Of a stretch of DNA of 62,769 bases, positions 35,895-43,615 are shown in pieces; within the stretch, counting starts at the first letter, position 1; the number at the start of each line of letters is the position of its first letter. A program made the translations under genes and the position numbers. Below the pieces are notes generated by a model. The model had not been told where the DNA came from. It saw nothing but the letters and a program-made list of their open reading frames with translations, and searched no databases. Source of the DNA: Pseudomonas yamanorum (GTDB lineage: Bacteria > Pseudomonadota > Gammaproteobacteria > Pseudomonadales > Pseudomonadaceae); contig NZ_JACARE010000034.1 in the NCBI RefSeq assembly GCF_013386765.1, forward strand, positions 364 to 63,132, read 5' to 3'.

Positions 35895-36458
35895 ATGTTC
35901 ACCCCTGGCTTTTGCCCGAAATGCGGCGGCAGTGACCTGGGTCACCAGCTCCCGCCGGGCGATACCCATGAACGCCTGATGTGCCGCGGCTGCGGCTATA
36001 TCCACTACGTCAATCCGAAGATCATCGCCGGCTGCATCATCGAGCAGGACGGCAAGTACCTGCTGTGCCAACGGGCAATCCCGCCACGCCCGGGCACCTG
36101 GACGTTGCCGGCAGGCTTTATGGAGGGTGGCGAAACCACGGAACAGGCGGCACTGCGGGAAGTCTGGGAAGAAAGCGGCGTGCGGGCGGAGATTGTGTCG
36201 CCCTACTCGATCTTCAGCGTGCCGAAGATCAGCGAGGTGTACATCATCTTTCGCGCCATTGCGCTGGAGATTACCGGCCAGTTCGGGCCGGAAACCCTGG
36301 ACTACCAATTCTTCGCGCCCGAGGACATTCCCTGGGACAGCATCTACTACCCGGCGATCCGGCAGATCCTCGAACGCTATATCGAGGAACGCCAGGCCGG
36401 GGTCTACGGCATTTACATCGGCAACGACGACAGCGGCAGGATTCACTTTATCCGCTGA
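35895..36458 (+). CDS. Zinc-ribbon NUDIX hydrolase
   Basis: A 187-residue NUDIX hydrolase. A zinc ribbon with Cys7, Cys10, Cys30 and Cys33 precedes the catalytic domain, and the NUDIX box at residues 74-96 (G-x5-E-x7-REVWEESGV) is complete. Substrates of this subgroup are nucleoside diphosphate derivatives, such as NADH, ADP-ribose or FAD. In a cluster with a flavin reductase and RibB, FAD-to-FMN hydrolysis is a plausible but unproven role. It starts 2 bases after the GntR stop and converges with the DUF1330 gene, only 6 bases away. Confidence 0.85.
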   Translation: MFTPGFCPKCGGSDLGHQLPPGDTHERLMCRGCGYIHYVNPKIIAGCIIEQDGKYLLCQRAIPPRPGTWTLPAGFMEGGETTEQAALREVWEESGVRAEIVSPYSIFSVPKISEVYIIFRAIALEITGQFGPETLDYQFFAPEDIPWDSIYYPAIRQILERYIEERQAGVYGIYIGNDDSGRIHFIR

Positions 36459-36464
36459 TGCGCG

Positions 36465-36758
36465 TCAGAGCGCCAAGCCTTCCACAATGATGATCTGCGC
36501 CTGGGCCACGCCCTCACGGTGCGCCTTCGCCTCCTGATATTCCTCGGACTCGTAGCACGCCACCGCCTGGTCGTAGCTGTCGAATTCGATCACCACATTG
36601 CGCTGCGTTGCCGGCCCGCCTTCCATCGCGGCGCTGCGCCCGCCCCTGGCCAGAAATCGCCCGCCAAACTTCGCAAACGCCGCCGGTGCGCGCTGGGTGT
36701 ACTGCGTGTATTGCTCGGCATCCGCCACATCCACATGGGCAATCCAGTACGCCTTCAT
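36465..36758 (-). CDS. DUF1330 protein
   Basis: A 97-residue protein of the DUF1330 family, which has a ferredoxin-like dimeric alpha-beta barrel fold. The pattern YWIAHVDVADAEQYTQY and RNVVIEFDSYDQAVACYES is typical. Relatives have no assigned reaction but often accompany catabolic genes. The start at 36758 follows a GAGGATGTCACG ribosome site. It is divergent from ribB and shares the TGGTATACCATAATA site, so both should respond to the same regulator. Confidence 0.85.
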   Translation of the reverse strand: MKAYWIAHVDVADAEQYTQYTQRAPAAFAKFGGRFLARGGRSAAMEGGPATQRNVVIEFDSYDQAVACYESEEYQEAKAHREGVAQAQIIIVEGLAL

Positions 36759-36784
36759 CGTGACATCCTCTACGTTAAGTTTTG

Positions 36785-36800
36785 TGGTATACCATAATAC
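36785..36800. promoter_or_regulatory. Candidate GntR operator at the DUF1330-ribB divergent promoter
   Basis: TGGTATACCA (36785-36794) is followed directly by TAATAC, a usable -10 box for ribB, so a bound repressor would cover the promoter. The whole block TGGTATACCATAATAC matches the ABC-transporter site (TGGAATACCATAATAT) at 14 of 16 positions. Confidence 0.6.
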
Positions 36801-36827
36801 ATACAACCAACAACCCGAGCACGTTAC

Positions 36828-37937
36828 ATGACCTTCAACAGCATCGCAGAAATCATCGAAGACTACCGCCAGGGCAAAATGGTACTCCTGGTGGACGACG
36901 AAGATCGGGAAAACGAAGGCGACCTGTTGCTGCCGGCCGACTGCTGCACCGCCGAGGCGATCAGCTTCATGGCCCGCGAAGCCCGTGGCCTGATTTGCCT
37001 GACGCTCACCGATGAACATTGCCAGCGCCTCGGCCTGGAACAGATGGTGCCGAGCAACGGCAGCGTGTTCAGTACCGCGTTTACCGTGTCCATCGAAGCG
37101 GCCGTCGGCGTGACCACCGGAATCTCCGCCGCCGACCGCGCGCGCACCGTGGCCGCTGCCGTGGACATGAGTGCCGGGCCGGCCGACATTGTGCAACCGG
37201 GGCACATCTTCCCGCTGCGCGCCAGGGACGGCGGGGTACTGACCCGCGCCGGCCACACCGAAGCCGGTTGCGACCTGGCGCGCCTGGCGGGGCACACGCC
37301 GGCCTCGGTCATCGTCGAAGTGATGAACGATGACGGCACCATGGCCCGCCGGCCCGACCTGGAAGTATTCGCCCGCACGCACGGGATCAAGATCGGCACC
37401 ATCGCCGACCTGATTCACTACCGCCTGAGCACCGAGCGCACCGTGGTGCGCATTGGCGAACGCGACCTGCCGACGGTGCACGGCACGTTCCGCCTGATCA
37501 CCTTCGAAGACCGCATCGACGGCGGCGTGCACATGGCAATGGTCATGGGCCAGTTGCGTCGTGACGAACCGGCGCTGGTACGGGTGCATGTGATCGACCC
37601 GCTGCGCGACCTGGTGGGCGCCGAATACAGCGGCCCGTCCAACTGGACCTTGTGGGCCGCCTTGCAGCGAGTGGCCGCCGAAGGCTGCGGCGTGGTGGTG
37701 GTGCTGGCCAATCATGAGTCATCCCAGGCATTGCTCGAGCGCGTGCCGCAACTGACCCAGGCGCCCCGGCAATTCAACCGTTCCCAATCGCGCATCTATT
37801 CTGAAGTAGGCACCGGGGCGCAGATCTTGCAGGACCTCGGGGTCGGCAAACTGCGCCACCTCGGCCCGCCCCTTAAATATGCCGGTTTGACCGGCTACGA
37901 CCTTGAGGTGGTGGAGAGCATTGCGTTCACCGAATGA
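36828..37937 (+). CDS. ribB: 3,4-dihydroxy-2-butanone 4-phosphate synthase with degenerate GTP cyclohydrolase II domain
   Basis: A 369-residue RibB-RibA-like fusion. The RibB half is intact (VDDEDRENEGDLLLP and LTRAGHTEAGCDLARLAG), so it should make the four-carbon riboflavin precursor from ribulose 5-phosphate. The RibA half (about 205-369) lacks the three zinc-binding Cys: where RVHSECLTGDVFGSxRCDC is expected it reads RVHVIDPLRDLVGAE, so it is likely inactive for GTP. It is probably a second copy, since its upstream region (69 bases) is too short for an FMN riboswitch and instead has a GntR-type site. It would raise flavin supply when the cluster is induced. Confidence 0.85.
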   Translation: MTFNSIAEIIEDYRQGKMVLLVDDEDRENEGDLLLPADCCTAEAISFMAREARGLICLTLTDEHCQRLGLEQMVPSNGSVFSTAFTVSIEAAVGVTTGISAADRARTVAAAVDMSAGPADIVQPGHIFPLRARDGGVLTRAGHTEAGCDLARLAGHTPASVIVEVMNDDGTMARRPDLEVFARTHGIKIGTIADLIHYRLSTERTVVRIGERDLPTVHGTFRLITFEDRIDGGVHMAMVMGQLRRDEPALVRVHVIDPLRDLVGAEYSGPSNWTLWAALQRVAAEGCGVVVVLANHESSQALLERVPQLTQAPRQFNRSQSRIYSEVGTGAQILQDLGVGKLRHLGPPLKYAGLTGYDLEVVESIAFTE

Positions 37938-37961
37938 CGGATAACCGGTAAGGCAAAATGC

Positions 37962-37989
37962 TTGCACAAAGTTTGGAATACCATAATAT
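37962..37989 (+). promoter_or_regulatory. Promoter with embedded GntR operator for the ABC transporter
   Basis: A -35 box TTGCAC (37962-37967) and a -10 box TAATAT (37984-37989) have a 16-base spacer. The dyad TGGAATACCA (37974-37983) fills the downstream part of that spacer, a classic repressor position. Transcription would start near 37996, leaving a leader of about 170 bases before the binding-protein gene. Confidence 0.6.
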
Positions 37990-38072
37990 GACATCCCATA
38001 GACCGAACGTTTCTGCCAAGTGCACCCGCCAGGGAAAGCACCCATAAAAGCCCTTGGCACGGTCGCCTTCCG

Positions 38073-38091
38073 GGGCCTCGATTAGAGGCCC
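38073..38091 (+). other. Stem-loop in the leader of the ABC transporter operon
   Basis: GGGCCTC-GATTA-GAGGCCC forms a 7-base stem with a 5-base loop in the untranslated leader, about 75 bases before the binding-protein start. It has no T-run. It may stabilise or process the transcript; nothing ties it to a known riboswitch. Confidence 0.4.
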
Positions 38092-38164
38092 TGCTGGACC
38101 TACTGCTCCCGATAGGCGGGCACTACCAAGCCCGCTCAATAACAAAACAAATGAGGGCGTGAAA

Positions 38165-39190
38165 ATGGTGTTGAACAAACGTGTCACCGCAGTGCTGTTC
38201 GCGGGCTTATTGGCCACGGCCACTCATGCGGCCCTGGCGGCCGAAAGCGTCAATTTCGTGAGCTGGGGCGGTAGCACCCAGGACGCGCAGAAACAGGCCT
38301 GGGCCGACCCGTTCAGCAAGGCCAGCGGCATCACCGTGGTCCAGGATGGCCCCACCGACTACGGCAAACTCAAGGCCATGGTCGAAAGCGGTAACGTGCA
38401 GTGGGACGTGGTGGACGTCGAAGCCGACTTCGCCTTGCGCGCCGCCGCCGAAGGCTTGCTCGAACCCCTGGATTTCTCGGTGATCCAGCGCGACAAGATC
38501 GACCCGCGCTTCGTCTCCGACCACGGAGTGGGTTCATTCTTCTTCTCCTTCGTACTGGGCTACAACGAAGGCAAGCTCGGCGCCGGCAAACCCCAGGACT
38601 GGTCCGCGCTGTTCGACACCAAGACCTACCCTGGCAAACGCGCACTCTACAAATGGCCAAGCCCTGGCGTGCTTGAACTGGCGCTGCTGGCCGACGGCGT
38701 ACCCGCCGACAAGCTGTACCCGCTGGACCTGGACCGCGCCTTCAAGAAACTCGACACCATCAAGAAAGACATCGTCTGGTGGGGCGGCGGTGCCCAGTCG
38801 CAACAGCTGCTGGCCTCCGGCGAAGTCAGCATGGGCCAGTTCTGGAACGGGCGCGTTCACGCCCTGCAGGAAGACGGCGCGCCCGTGGGCGTAAGCTGGA
38901 AGCAGAACCTGGTGATGGCCGACATCCTGGTCGTGCCCAAAGGTTCGAAAAACAAGGCGGCGGCCATGAAGTTCCTGGCCAGCGCCAGCAGCGCCAAAGG
39001 CCAGGCAGATTTCTCCAACCTGACCGCCTATGCACCGGTGAATATCGACAGCGTGCAGCGCCTGGATTCAGTCCTGGCACCCAACCTGCCGACGGCGTAT
39101 GCCAAGGACCAGATCACCCTCGATTTCGCCTACTGGGCCAAGAACGGTCCGGCCATTGCGACACGGTGGAATGAATGGCTAGTCAAATGA
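38165..39190 (+). CDS. ABC transporter substrate-binding protein (polyamine/quaternary-amine type)
   Basis: A 341-residue periplasmic binding protein of the PotD/spermidine-putrescine family, with a signal peptide cleaved near residue 25 (THAALAAES). The mature start SVNFVSWGGSTQDAQKQAW is the usual PotD-like pattern. It should deliver a cationic or amine-like solute to the adjacent permeases. The typical polyamine-contact acids cannot be judged without a structure, so the ligand is open; a compound degraded by the neighbouring enzymes is the natural candidate. GAGGGCGTGAAA precedes the start. Confidence 0.85.
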   Translation: MVLNKRVTAVLFAGLLATATHAALAAESVNFVSWGGSTQDAQKQAWADPFSKASGITVVQDGPTDYGKLKAMVESGNVQWDVVDVEADFALRAAAEGLLEPLDFSVIQRDKIDPRFVSDHGVGSFFFSFVLGYNEGKLGAGKPQDWSALFDTKTYPGKRALYKWPSPGVLELALLADGVPADKLYPLDLDRAFKKLDTIKKDIVWWGGGAQSQQLLASGEVSMGQFWNGRVHALQEDGAPVGVSWKQNLVMADILVVPKGSKNKAAAMKFLASASSAKGQADFSNLTAYAPVNIDSVQRLDSVLAPNLPTAYAKDQITLDFAYWAKNGPAIATRWNEWLVK

Positions 39191-40104
39191 AAATGACCGC
39201 AACCACGCCCGCCGGGAGCGCCCTGGGCGCTGCCGGCAAGGCTGGCGGTAAAGCCGTAGCGCCGTCCCTGGCGCAGCGCTGGCGCGGTTCCAGCAACCTG
39301 ATCCCGGCCCTGTTGTTCCTCGGCCTGTTCTTCCTGGCACCACTGATCGGCCTGCTGCTGCGGGGCGTGCTGGAGCCGGTGCCGGGGCTTGGCAACTATG
39401 AACAGCTGTTCGCCAACTCGGCCTATGCGCGGGTGTTGCTCAACACCTTTTCAGTGGCGGGCCTGGTGACCCTGTTCAGCCTGTTGCTGGGCTTTCCCCT
39501 GGCGTGGGCTATCACCCTGGTGCCCCGCGGCTGGGGGCGCTGGATCCTGAACATCGTGCTGCTGTCGATGTGGACCAGCCTGCTCGCCCGGACCTATTCC
39601 TGGCTCGTGCTGTTGCAGGCTTCAGGCGTGATCAACAAGGCGCTGATGGCGATGGGCATCATCGATCAACCCCTGGAGATGGTGCACAACCTGACCGGCG
39701 TGGTGATCGGCATGAGCTACATCATGATCCCGTTTATCGTGCTGCCGTTGCAGGCGACCATGCAGGCCATCGACCCGATGATCCTGCAGGCCGGCTCCAT
39801 CTGCGGCGCCAGCCCCTGGACCAACTTCTTCCGGGTGTTCCTGCCGTTGTGCCGGCCGGGGCTGTTTTCCGGCGGGCTGATGGTGTTTGTGATGTCCCTC
39901 GGTTACTACGTCACCCCGGCGCTGCTCGGCGGTGCGCAGAACATGATGCTGCCGGAGTTCATCATTCAGCAGGTGCAATCGTTCCTCAATTGGGGCCTGG
40001 CGAGTGCCGGCGCCGCGTTGCTGATCTTCATCACGCTGGTGCTGTTCTACTTCTACCTGAAGCTTCAGCCGGAATCCCCGGTTGGCGCCAGCAACGCGAG
40101 GTAA
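39175..40104 (+). CDS. ABC transporter permease 1 (PotB-like)
   Basis: A 309-residue inner-membrane permease with six hydrophobic segments and the EAA-loop pattern (AGSICGASPWTNFFRVFLPLC). It pairs with the second permease to form the channel. The start at 39175 overlaps the binding-protein gene by 16 bases and has GGTGGA just upstream; a later ATG at 39187 or 39193 region is possible. An N-terminal cytoplasmic extension rich in Gly and Ala precedes the first membrane segment. Confidence 0.85.
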   Translation: MASQMKMTATTPAGSALGAAGKAGGKAVAPSLAQRWRGSSNLIPALLFLGLFFLAPLIGLLLRGVLEPVPGLGNYEQLFANSAYARVLLNTFSVAGLVTLFSLLLGFPLAWAITLVPRGWGRWILNIVLLSMWTSLLARTYSWLVLLQASGVINKALMAMGIIDQPLEMVHNLTGVVIGMSYIMIPFIVLPLQATMQAIDPMILQAGSICGASPWTNFFRVFLPLCRPGLFSGGLMVFVMSLGYYVTPALLGGAQNMMLPEFIIQQVQSFLNWGLASAGAALLIFITLVLFYFYLKLQPESPVGASNAR

Positions 40105-40110
40105 GCCGTC

Positions 40111-40920
40111 ATGCTCCTGACTCCCAATGCCATGAGCCGCAGGATGCGCCTGGGCCTGTACACCACCACCGGCGTGATCGGCCTGTTCCTGCTGTTGCCG
40201 ATCGTGTTCATCGTGCTGCTGTCGTTCGGCTCCTCACAATGGCTGGTGTTCCCGCCGCCCGGCTGGACGCTGAAATGGTACGGCCAGTTCTTCTCCAACC
40301 CCGACTGGATGAACGCCGCCGTGGCCAGCCTCAAGGTCGCGGTGCTGACCACGGTGTTTGCCGTGGCGCTGGGCCTGCCCACGGCATTCGCCCTGGTGCG
40401 CGGGCGCTTTCCCGGCCGCGAATTGCTCTACGGCCTGTTCACCCTGCCGATGATCGTGCCGCTGGTGATCATCGCGGTGGCGGTGTACGCGCTGTTCCTC
40501 AAGCTCGGCTACACCGGGACGATGTTCGCCTTTGTGGTCAGCCACGTGATTGTCGCGTTGCCGTTCACCATCATCTCGATCATCAACTCGCTGAAGCTGT
40601 TCGATCAGTCGATTGAAGACGCCGCCGTGATCTGCGGCGCCTCGCGCTTGCAGGCGGTGTTCAAGGTGACCTTCCCGGCGATTCGCCCGGGCATGGTGGC
40701 GGGTGCGCTGTTCGCCTTTCTCGTCTCGTGGGACGAAGTGGTGCTCAGCGTGATGATGGCCAGCCCGACCCTGCAAACCCTTCCCGTGAAAATGTGGACC
40801 ACCCTGCGCCAGGACCTGACGCCTGTGATCGCCGTCGCGTCGACGTTGCTGATCGGCCTCTCGGTGTTGGTCATGGTGATTGCCGCCGCCGTTCGCCGGC
40901 GCACAGAAACCCGGCCCTGA
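40111..40920 (+). CDS. ABC transporter permease 2 (PotC-like)
   Basis: A 269-residue permease with six hydrophobic segments and the EAA-loop pattern (DAAVICGASRLQAVFKVTFPAI). It completes the membrane channel with permease 1. It starts 6 bases after the first permease and is followed 15 bases later by the ATPase gene, so all four transporter genes form one operon downstream of the promoter at 37962. Confidence 0.86.
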   Translation: MLLTPNAMSRRMRLGLYTTTGVIGLFLLLPIVFIVLLSFGSSQWLVFPPPGWTLKWYGQFFSNPDWMNAAVASLKVAVLTTVFAVALGLPTAFALVRGRFPGRELLYGLFTLPMIVPLVIIAVAVYALFLKLGYTGTMFAFVVSHVIVALPFTIISIINSLKLFDQSIEDAAVICGASRLQAVFKVTFPAIRPGMVAGALFAFLVSWDEVVLSVMMASPTLQTLPVKMWTTLRQDLTPVIAVASTLLIGLSVLVMVIAAAVRRRTETRP

Positions 40921-40935
40921 GCCCTGGAGAAGAAC

Positions 40936-42090
40936 ATGAGTGCAGTGATCAAAGCGTCCGCGCAAGGCAACGAGCAACCCCTGGTAAGCCTGCGCAACCT
41001 GAACAAGTACTACGGCGAGTTTGCCGCCGTGGACAACATCTCCCTGGACATCCAGGACGGCGAGTTCCTCACCTTCCTCGGCTCCAGCGGCTCGGGCAAA
41101 AGCACCACGCTGTCGATGCTCGCCGGCTTTGAAACACCGAGCAGCGGCGAGATCCTGGTGGGCAACCAATCCCTGGTCAATGTGCCGCCCCACAAGCGCG
41201 ACATCGGCATGGTGTTCCAGCGCTACTCGCTGTTCCCGCACTTGTCGGTGCGCGACAACATCGCCTTCCCCCTGGCGATTCGCAAACTGGCGAGTGCCGA
41301 GCGCGAAAAGCGCGTCGACGCGATGCTCAAGCTGGTGCAACTGGAAGCGTTTGCCCATCGCCGCCCTTCGCAACTCTCCGGCGGCCAGCAACAGCGCGTC
41401 GCCATCGCCCGGGCGCTGGTGTATGAGCCGCGCATCCTGCTGATGGACGAACCCCTCGGCGCCCTCGACAAGAAACTGCGGGAAGACTTGCAGGACGAAC
41501 TGCGCCAGTTGCATCGGCGCCTGGGCATCACCATCGTCTACGTGACCCACGACCAGGAAGAAGCCATGCGCCTGTCCCAGCGCATTGCGATTTTCAGCCA
41601 CGGCAAGATCGTCGGCCTGGGCAGCGGTTTCGACCTGTACCAGAACCCGCCGAACGCATTTGTCGCCTCGTTCCTCGGCAACTCGAACTTCCTCAAGCTC
41701 AAGGCCCAGGGCAACGCCGTCGGCGCGTTCGAAGGCCAATCCCTGTCGATCCGCCTGACCACCGGGCTGCACATCGACCAGGACGTGCTGCTGATGGTGC
41801 GCCCGGAAAAAGCCCTGGCGCTGAGCGTCGAGCAGGCCGCCGGGCAACCGTTGGCGGCGGGCTGGAATGAAGTGTCGGCGATCGTGGGCGAAGTGCTGTT
41901 CCTCGGCGAAAGCCAGACCTGCAGCGTGAAAACCCTGGGCGGCACTTCGATGACGGTCAAGGCGTTGTCCGCCGCGGGCATGCCGCTCAAGGCCGGCGAC
42001 CCGGTGCGGGTGCGCTGGGCCACGGCGGATGCGTGTGTGTATACGCAGTGGGCGGAGAGTGATCTGAACAAGGCGGCCGGGGCGCATTGA
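40936..42090 (+). CDS. ABC transporter ATP-binding protein (PotA-like)
   Basis: A 384-residue ATPase with Walker A GSSGSGKSTT, signature LSGGQQQRVAIA and Walker B ILLMDEPLGALD in the first 240 residues. A C-terminal TOBE-type regulatory domain follows, typical of the spermidine/putrescine and MalK-like group. It energises import through the two permeases. AGAAGAAC-type spacing before the ATG includes GGAGAAG as a ribosome site. The operon ends here at a REPIN. Confidence 0.9.
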   Translation: MSAVIKASAQGNEQPLVSLRNLNKYYGEFAAVDNISLDIQDGEFLTFLGSSGSGKSTTLSMLAGFETPSSGEILVGNQSLVNVPPHKRDIGMVFQRYSLFPHLSVRDNIAFPLAIRKLASAEREKRVDAMLKLVQLEAFAHRRPSQLSGGQQQRVAIARALVYEPRILLMDEPLGALDKKLREDLQDELRQLHRRLGITIVYVTHDQEEAMRLSQRIAIFSHGKIVGLGSGFDLYQNPPNAFVASFLGNSNFLKLKAQGNAVGAFEGQSLSIRLTTGLHIDQDVLLMVRPEKALALSVEQAAGQPLAAGWNEVSAIVGEVLFLGESQTCSVKTLGGTSMTVKALSAAGMPLKAGDPVRVRWATADACVYTQWAESDLNKAAGAH

Positions 42091-42100
42091 GTCACCCCCC

Positions 42101-42190
42101 TGTGGGAGCGGGCTTGCTCGCGAATGCGGTGTGACAGTCAATAGATGCATTGGCTGATCCACCGCTTTCGCGGGCAAGCCCGCTCCCACA
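42101..42190. repeat. REPIN, GTGGGAGCGGGC variant
   Basis: TGTGGGAGCGGGCTTGCTCG followed by CGAA (42101-42124) and an imperfect reverse complement (42166-42190) form a paired palindrome. It belongs to a different REP sequence group from the GTAGGAGCGAGC copies elsewhere in the window. It lies between the convergent ABC-ATPase and PAS-protein genes and may act as a terminator for both. Confidence 0.8.
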
Positions 42191-42211
42191 TTTTTAATTG
42201 TGTTTTACCCG

Positions 42212-42955
42212 TCAGGTTTTGCGTTCGAAAATCGCCCCCTCGATCCCCAGCACCTCGCGGGTATCGGCATAGATCCCCACGCCCTTCTCCCACACGTGCT
42301 TGATCGACTGATCGGCGCAACGAATCTGGTAATTGAGTTCGAACGGCTCCCGCCGCGACAGCGCATATTGCACTTCGCGCCAGACGTAGTCGGCGTACTG
42401 CGCCAGGATCAGGCTGTTGTAGGTGAACTCATGGTTGTCCACCAGCCGCTCGGCGGGATAACCGGTCAATTGCAGGCACCCGGCACTGACAAATTCCATG
42501 GTCCAGTCGCGATTGTTGCGCCCGCGATAGATCAGCCCCGGCATGCTGTCGAGCAAACTCATGCTGCTGCGCTGGCTCGCCTGCAAGGCAATTTCGCGGC
42601 GCTTGTGCGCAGTCACATCCCCGGCCGCCAGGTAGAACCCTTGCGGGCCGCGCTTGAGGCTCACCTCGAACCAGCGTAACTCGCCGCAAGGATGCACAAA
42701 GCGCAGGCGCTGGTTGAATGACGTATCAGGCCGCCGGCGCAGTTCATTCAAGGCCTGGCGCCATAACGGGCGGTCTTCCTGGTGCACGTAATCCAGCAGA
42801 TTGCGCTCCGCCCCCGGTTGCCCCATCAGCTCGGCCCAGGCCAGGTTGAAGTGGGCGATCTGGCCATTGTCCCGCAGCTCCAGCAACGCGGCGGGGAAGC
42901 GATCCATCAGGTGCACGGGCGGCGTCTGCACAAACGCTTCAGGGCTTTCCCTCAT
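42212..42955 (-). CDS. PAS-domain protein linked to a two-component system
   Basis: A 247-residue soluble protein with two PAS folds (about residues 20-120 and 130-245) and no output domain. The second is of the PAS_3 type (GLIYRGRNNRDWTMEFVSAG, then a PAC-like end). It is the last gene of the unit histidine kinase, response regulator, PAS protein; its start lies directly after the response-regulator stop. It may be an accessory sensor for the kinase, which lacks a recognisable input domain of its own, but this is inference. No heme or flavin ligand can be assigned. Confidence 0.8.
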   Translation of the reverse strand: MRESPEAFVQTPPVHLMDRFPAALLELRDNGQIAHFNLAWAELMGQPGAERNLLDYVHQEDRPLWRQALNELRRRPDTSFNQRLRFVHPCGELRWFEVSLKRGPQGFYLAAGDVTAHKRREIALQASQRSSMSLLDSMPGLIYRGRNNRDWTMEFVSAGCLQLTGYPAERLVDNHEFTYNSLILAQYADYVWREVQYALSRREPFELNYQIRCADQSIKHVWEKGVGIYADTREVLGIEGAIFERKT

Positions 42956-43615
42956 CTAATGGCGCTCCTCGTGTTTCATCAATGCGCCGCTGTGCACCCA
43001 CGCGGCCAGCTCCAGCCGCGAGTGCAGGCCGAGCTTCTGCAGCAAACTGCGCACGTAGATTTTTACCGTGCCGTCGCTGATCCCCAGTTCCCGGCCGATC
43101 TGTTTGTTGCTCATGCCGGCGGCGATCAATGCCAGGGTCTGGCCTTCGCGCTCGGTGAGGTTGTCGCTGCCCGGGGCCTCGCAGTGTTGCGTGGGCTCGG
43201 CCTGGTCGGCCAGCAGGGCAATCAGGGTCGAATCCAGCACGATCGCGCCCTTGTGGCAGTTGCGCATATACGCCAGCAAGGCGTCGGGTTCGGTTTCCTT
43301 GAGCACGTAACCGCTGGCGCCCAGGCGCAAGGCCGCAAGCAATTCGGCGCGGTCCATCGACGCCGTCAGCACCACCACCTGGCAATCGAGGCGCAATTGG
43401 CGCAGTTCATCCAGCACCTGCAAACCGCTCAGGCCCGGCATGTGCAAATCCAGCAGGACCTGCTGCGGCGTCAGGCTCACCGCCAGGTTGATGCCCTCAC
43501 GGCCACTGGCCGCCTGCCCCACCACTTCGAAGTCGTCACTGGCACCGAACAACTGCGCCAGGCCTTTGCGAAACAATGGGTGATCATCGATCAGTAATAA
43601 GGTCGTGCAATCCAT
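42956..43615 (-). CDS. NarL/FixJ-family response regulator
   Basis: A 219-residue regulator with an N-terminal receiver (acidic pocket DD at residues 10-11, phospho-acceptor Asp56 in LLDLHMPG) and a C-terminal LuxR-type helix-turn-helix (LTEREGQTLALIAAGMSNKQ). The start at 43615 (MDCTTLLLIDDHPL) has GGGGAG 6 bases upstream and overlaps the 3' end of the kinase gene by 32 bases. It is the cognate partner of the kinase and probably acts on the divergent methylated-amine operon or on its own genes. Confidence 0.9.
   Translation of the reverse strand: MDCTTLLLIDDHPLFRKGLAQLFGASDDFEVVGQAASGREGINLAVSLTPQQVLLDLHMPGLSGLQVLDELRQLRLDCQVVVLTASMDRAELLAALRLGASGYVLKETEPDALLAYMRNCHKGAIVLDSTLIALLADQAEPTQHCEAPGSDNLTEREGQTLALIAAGMSNKQIGRELGISDGTVKIYVRSLLQKLGLHSRLELAAWVHSGALMKHEERH

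Noticed and set aside
36759..36827. FMN riboswitch upstream of the ribB copy
   Set aside because: The gap is only 69 bases, too short for the conserved FMN aptamer, and it holds a palindromic GntR-type site and a -10 box.
38165..42090. Naming the importer potABCD (spermidine/putrescine)
   Set aside because: Only the family is evident. The gene context is a flavin-dependent catabolic cluster, so no gene symbols were given.
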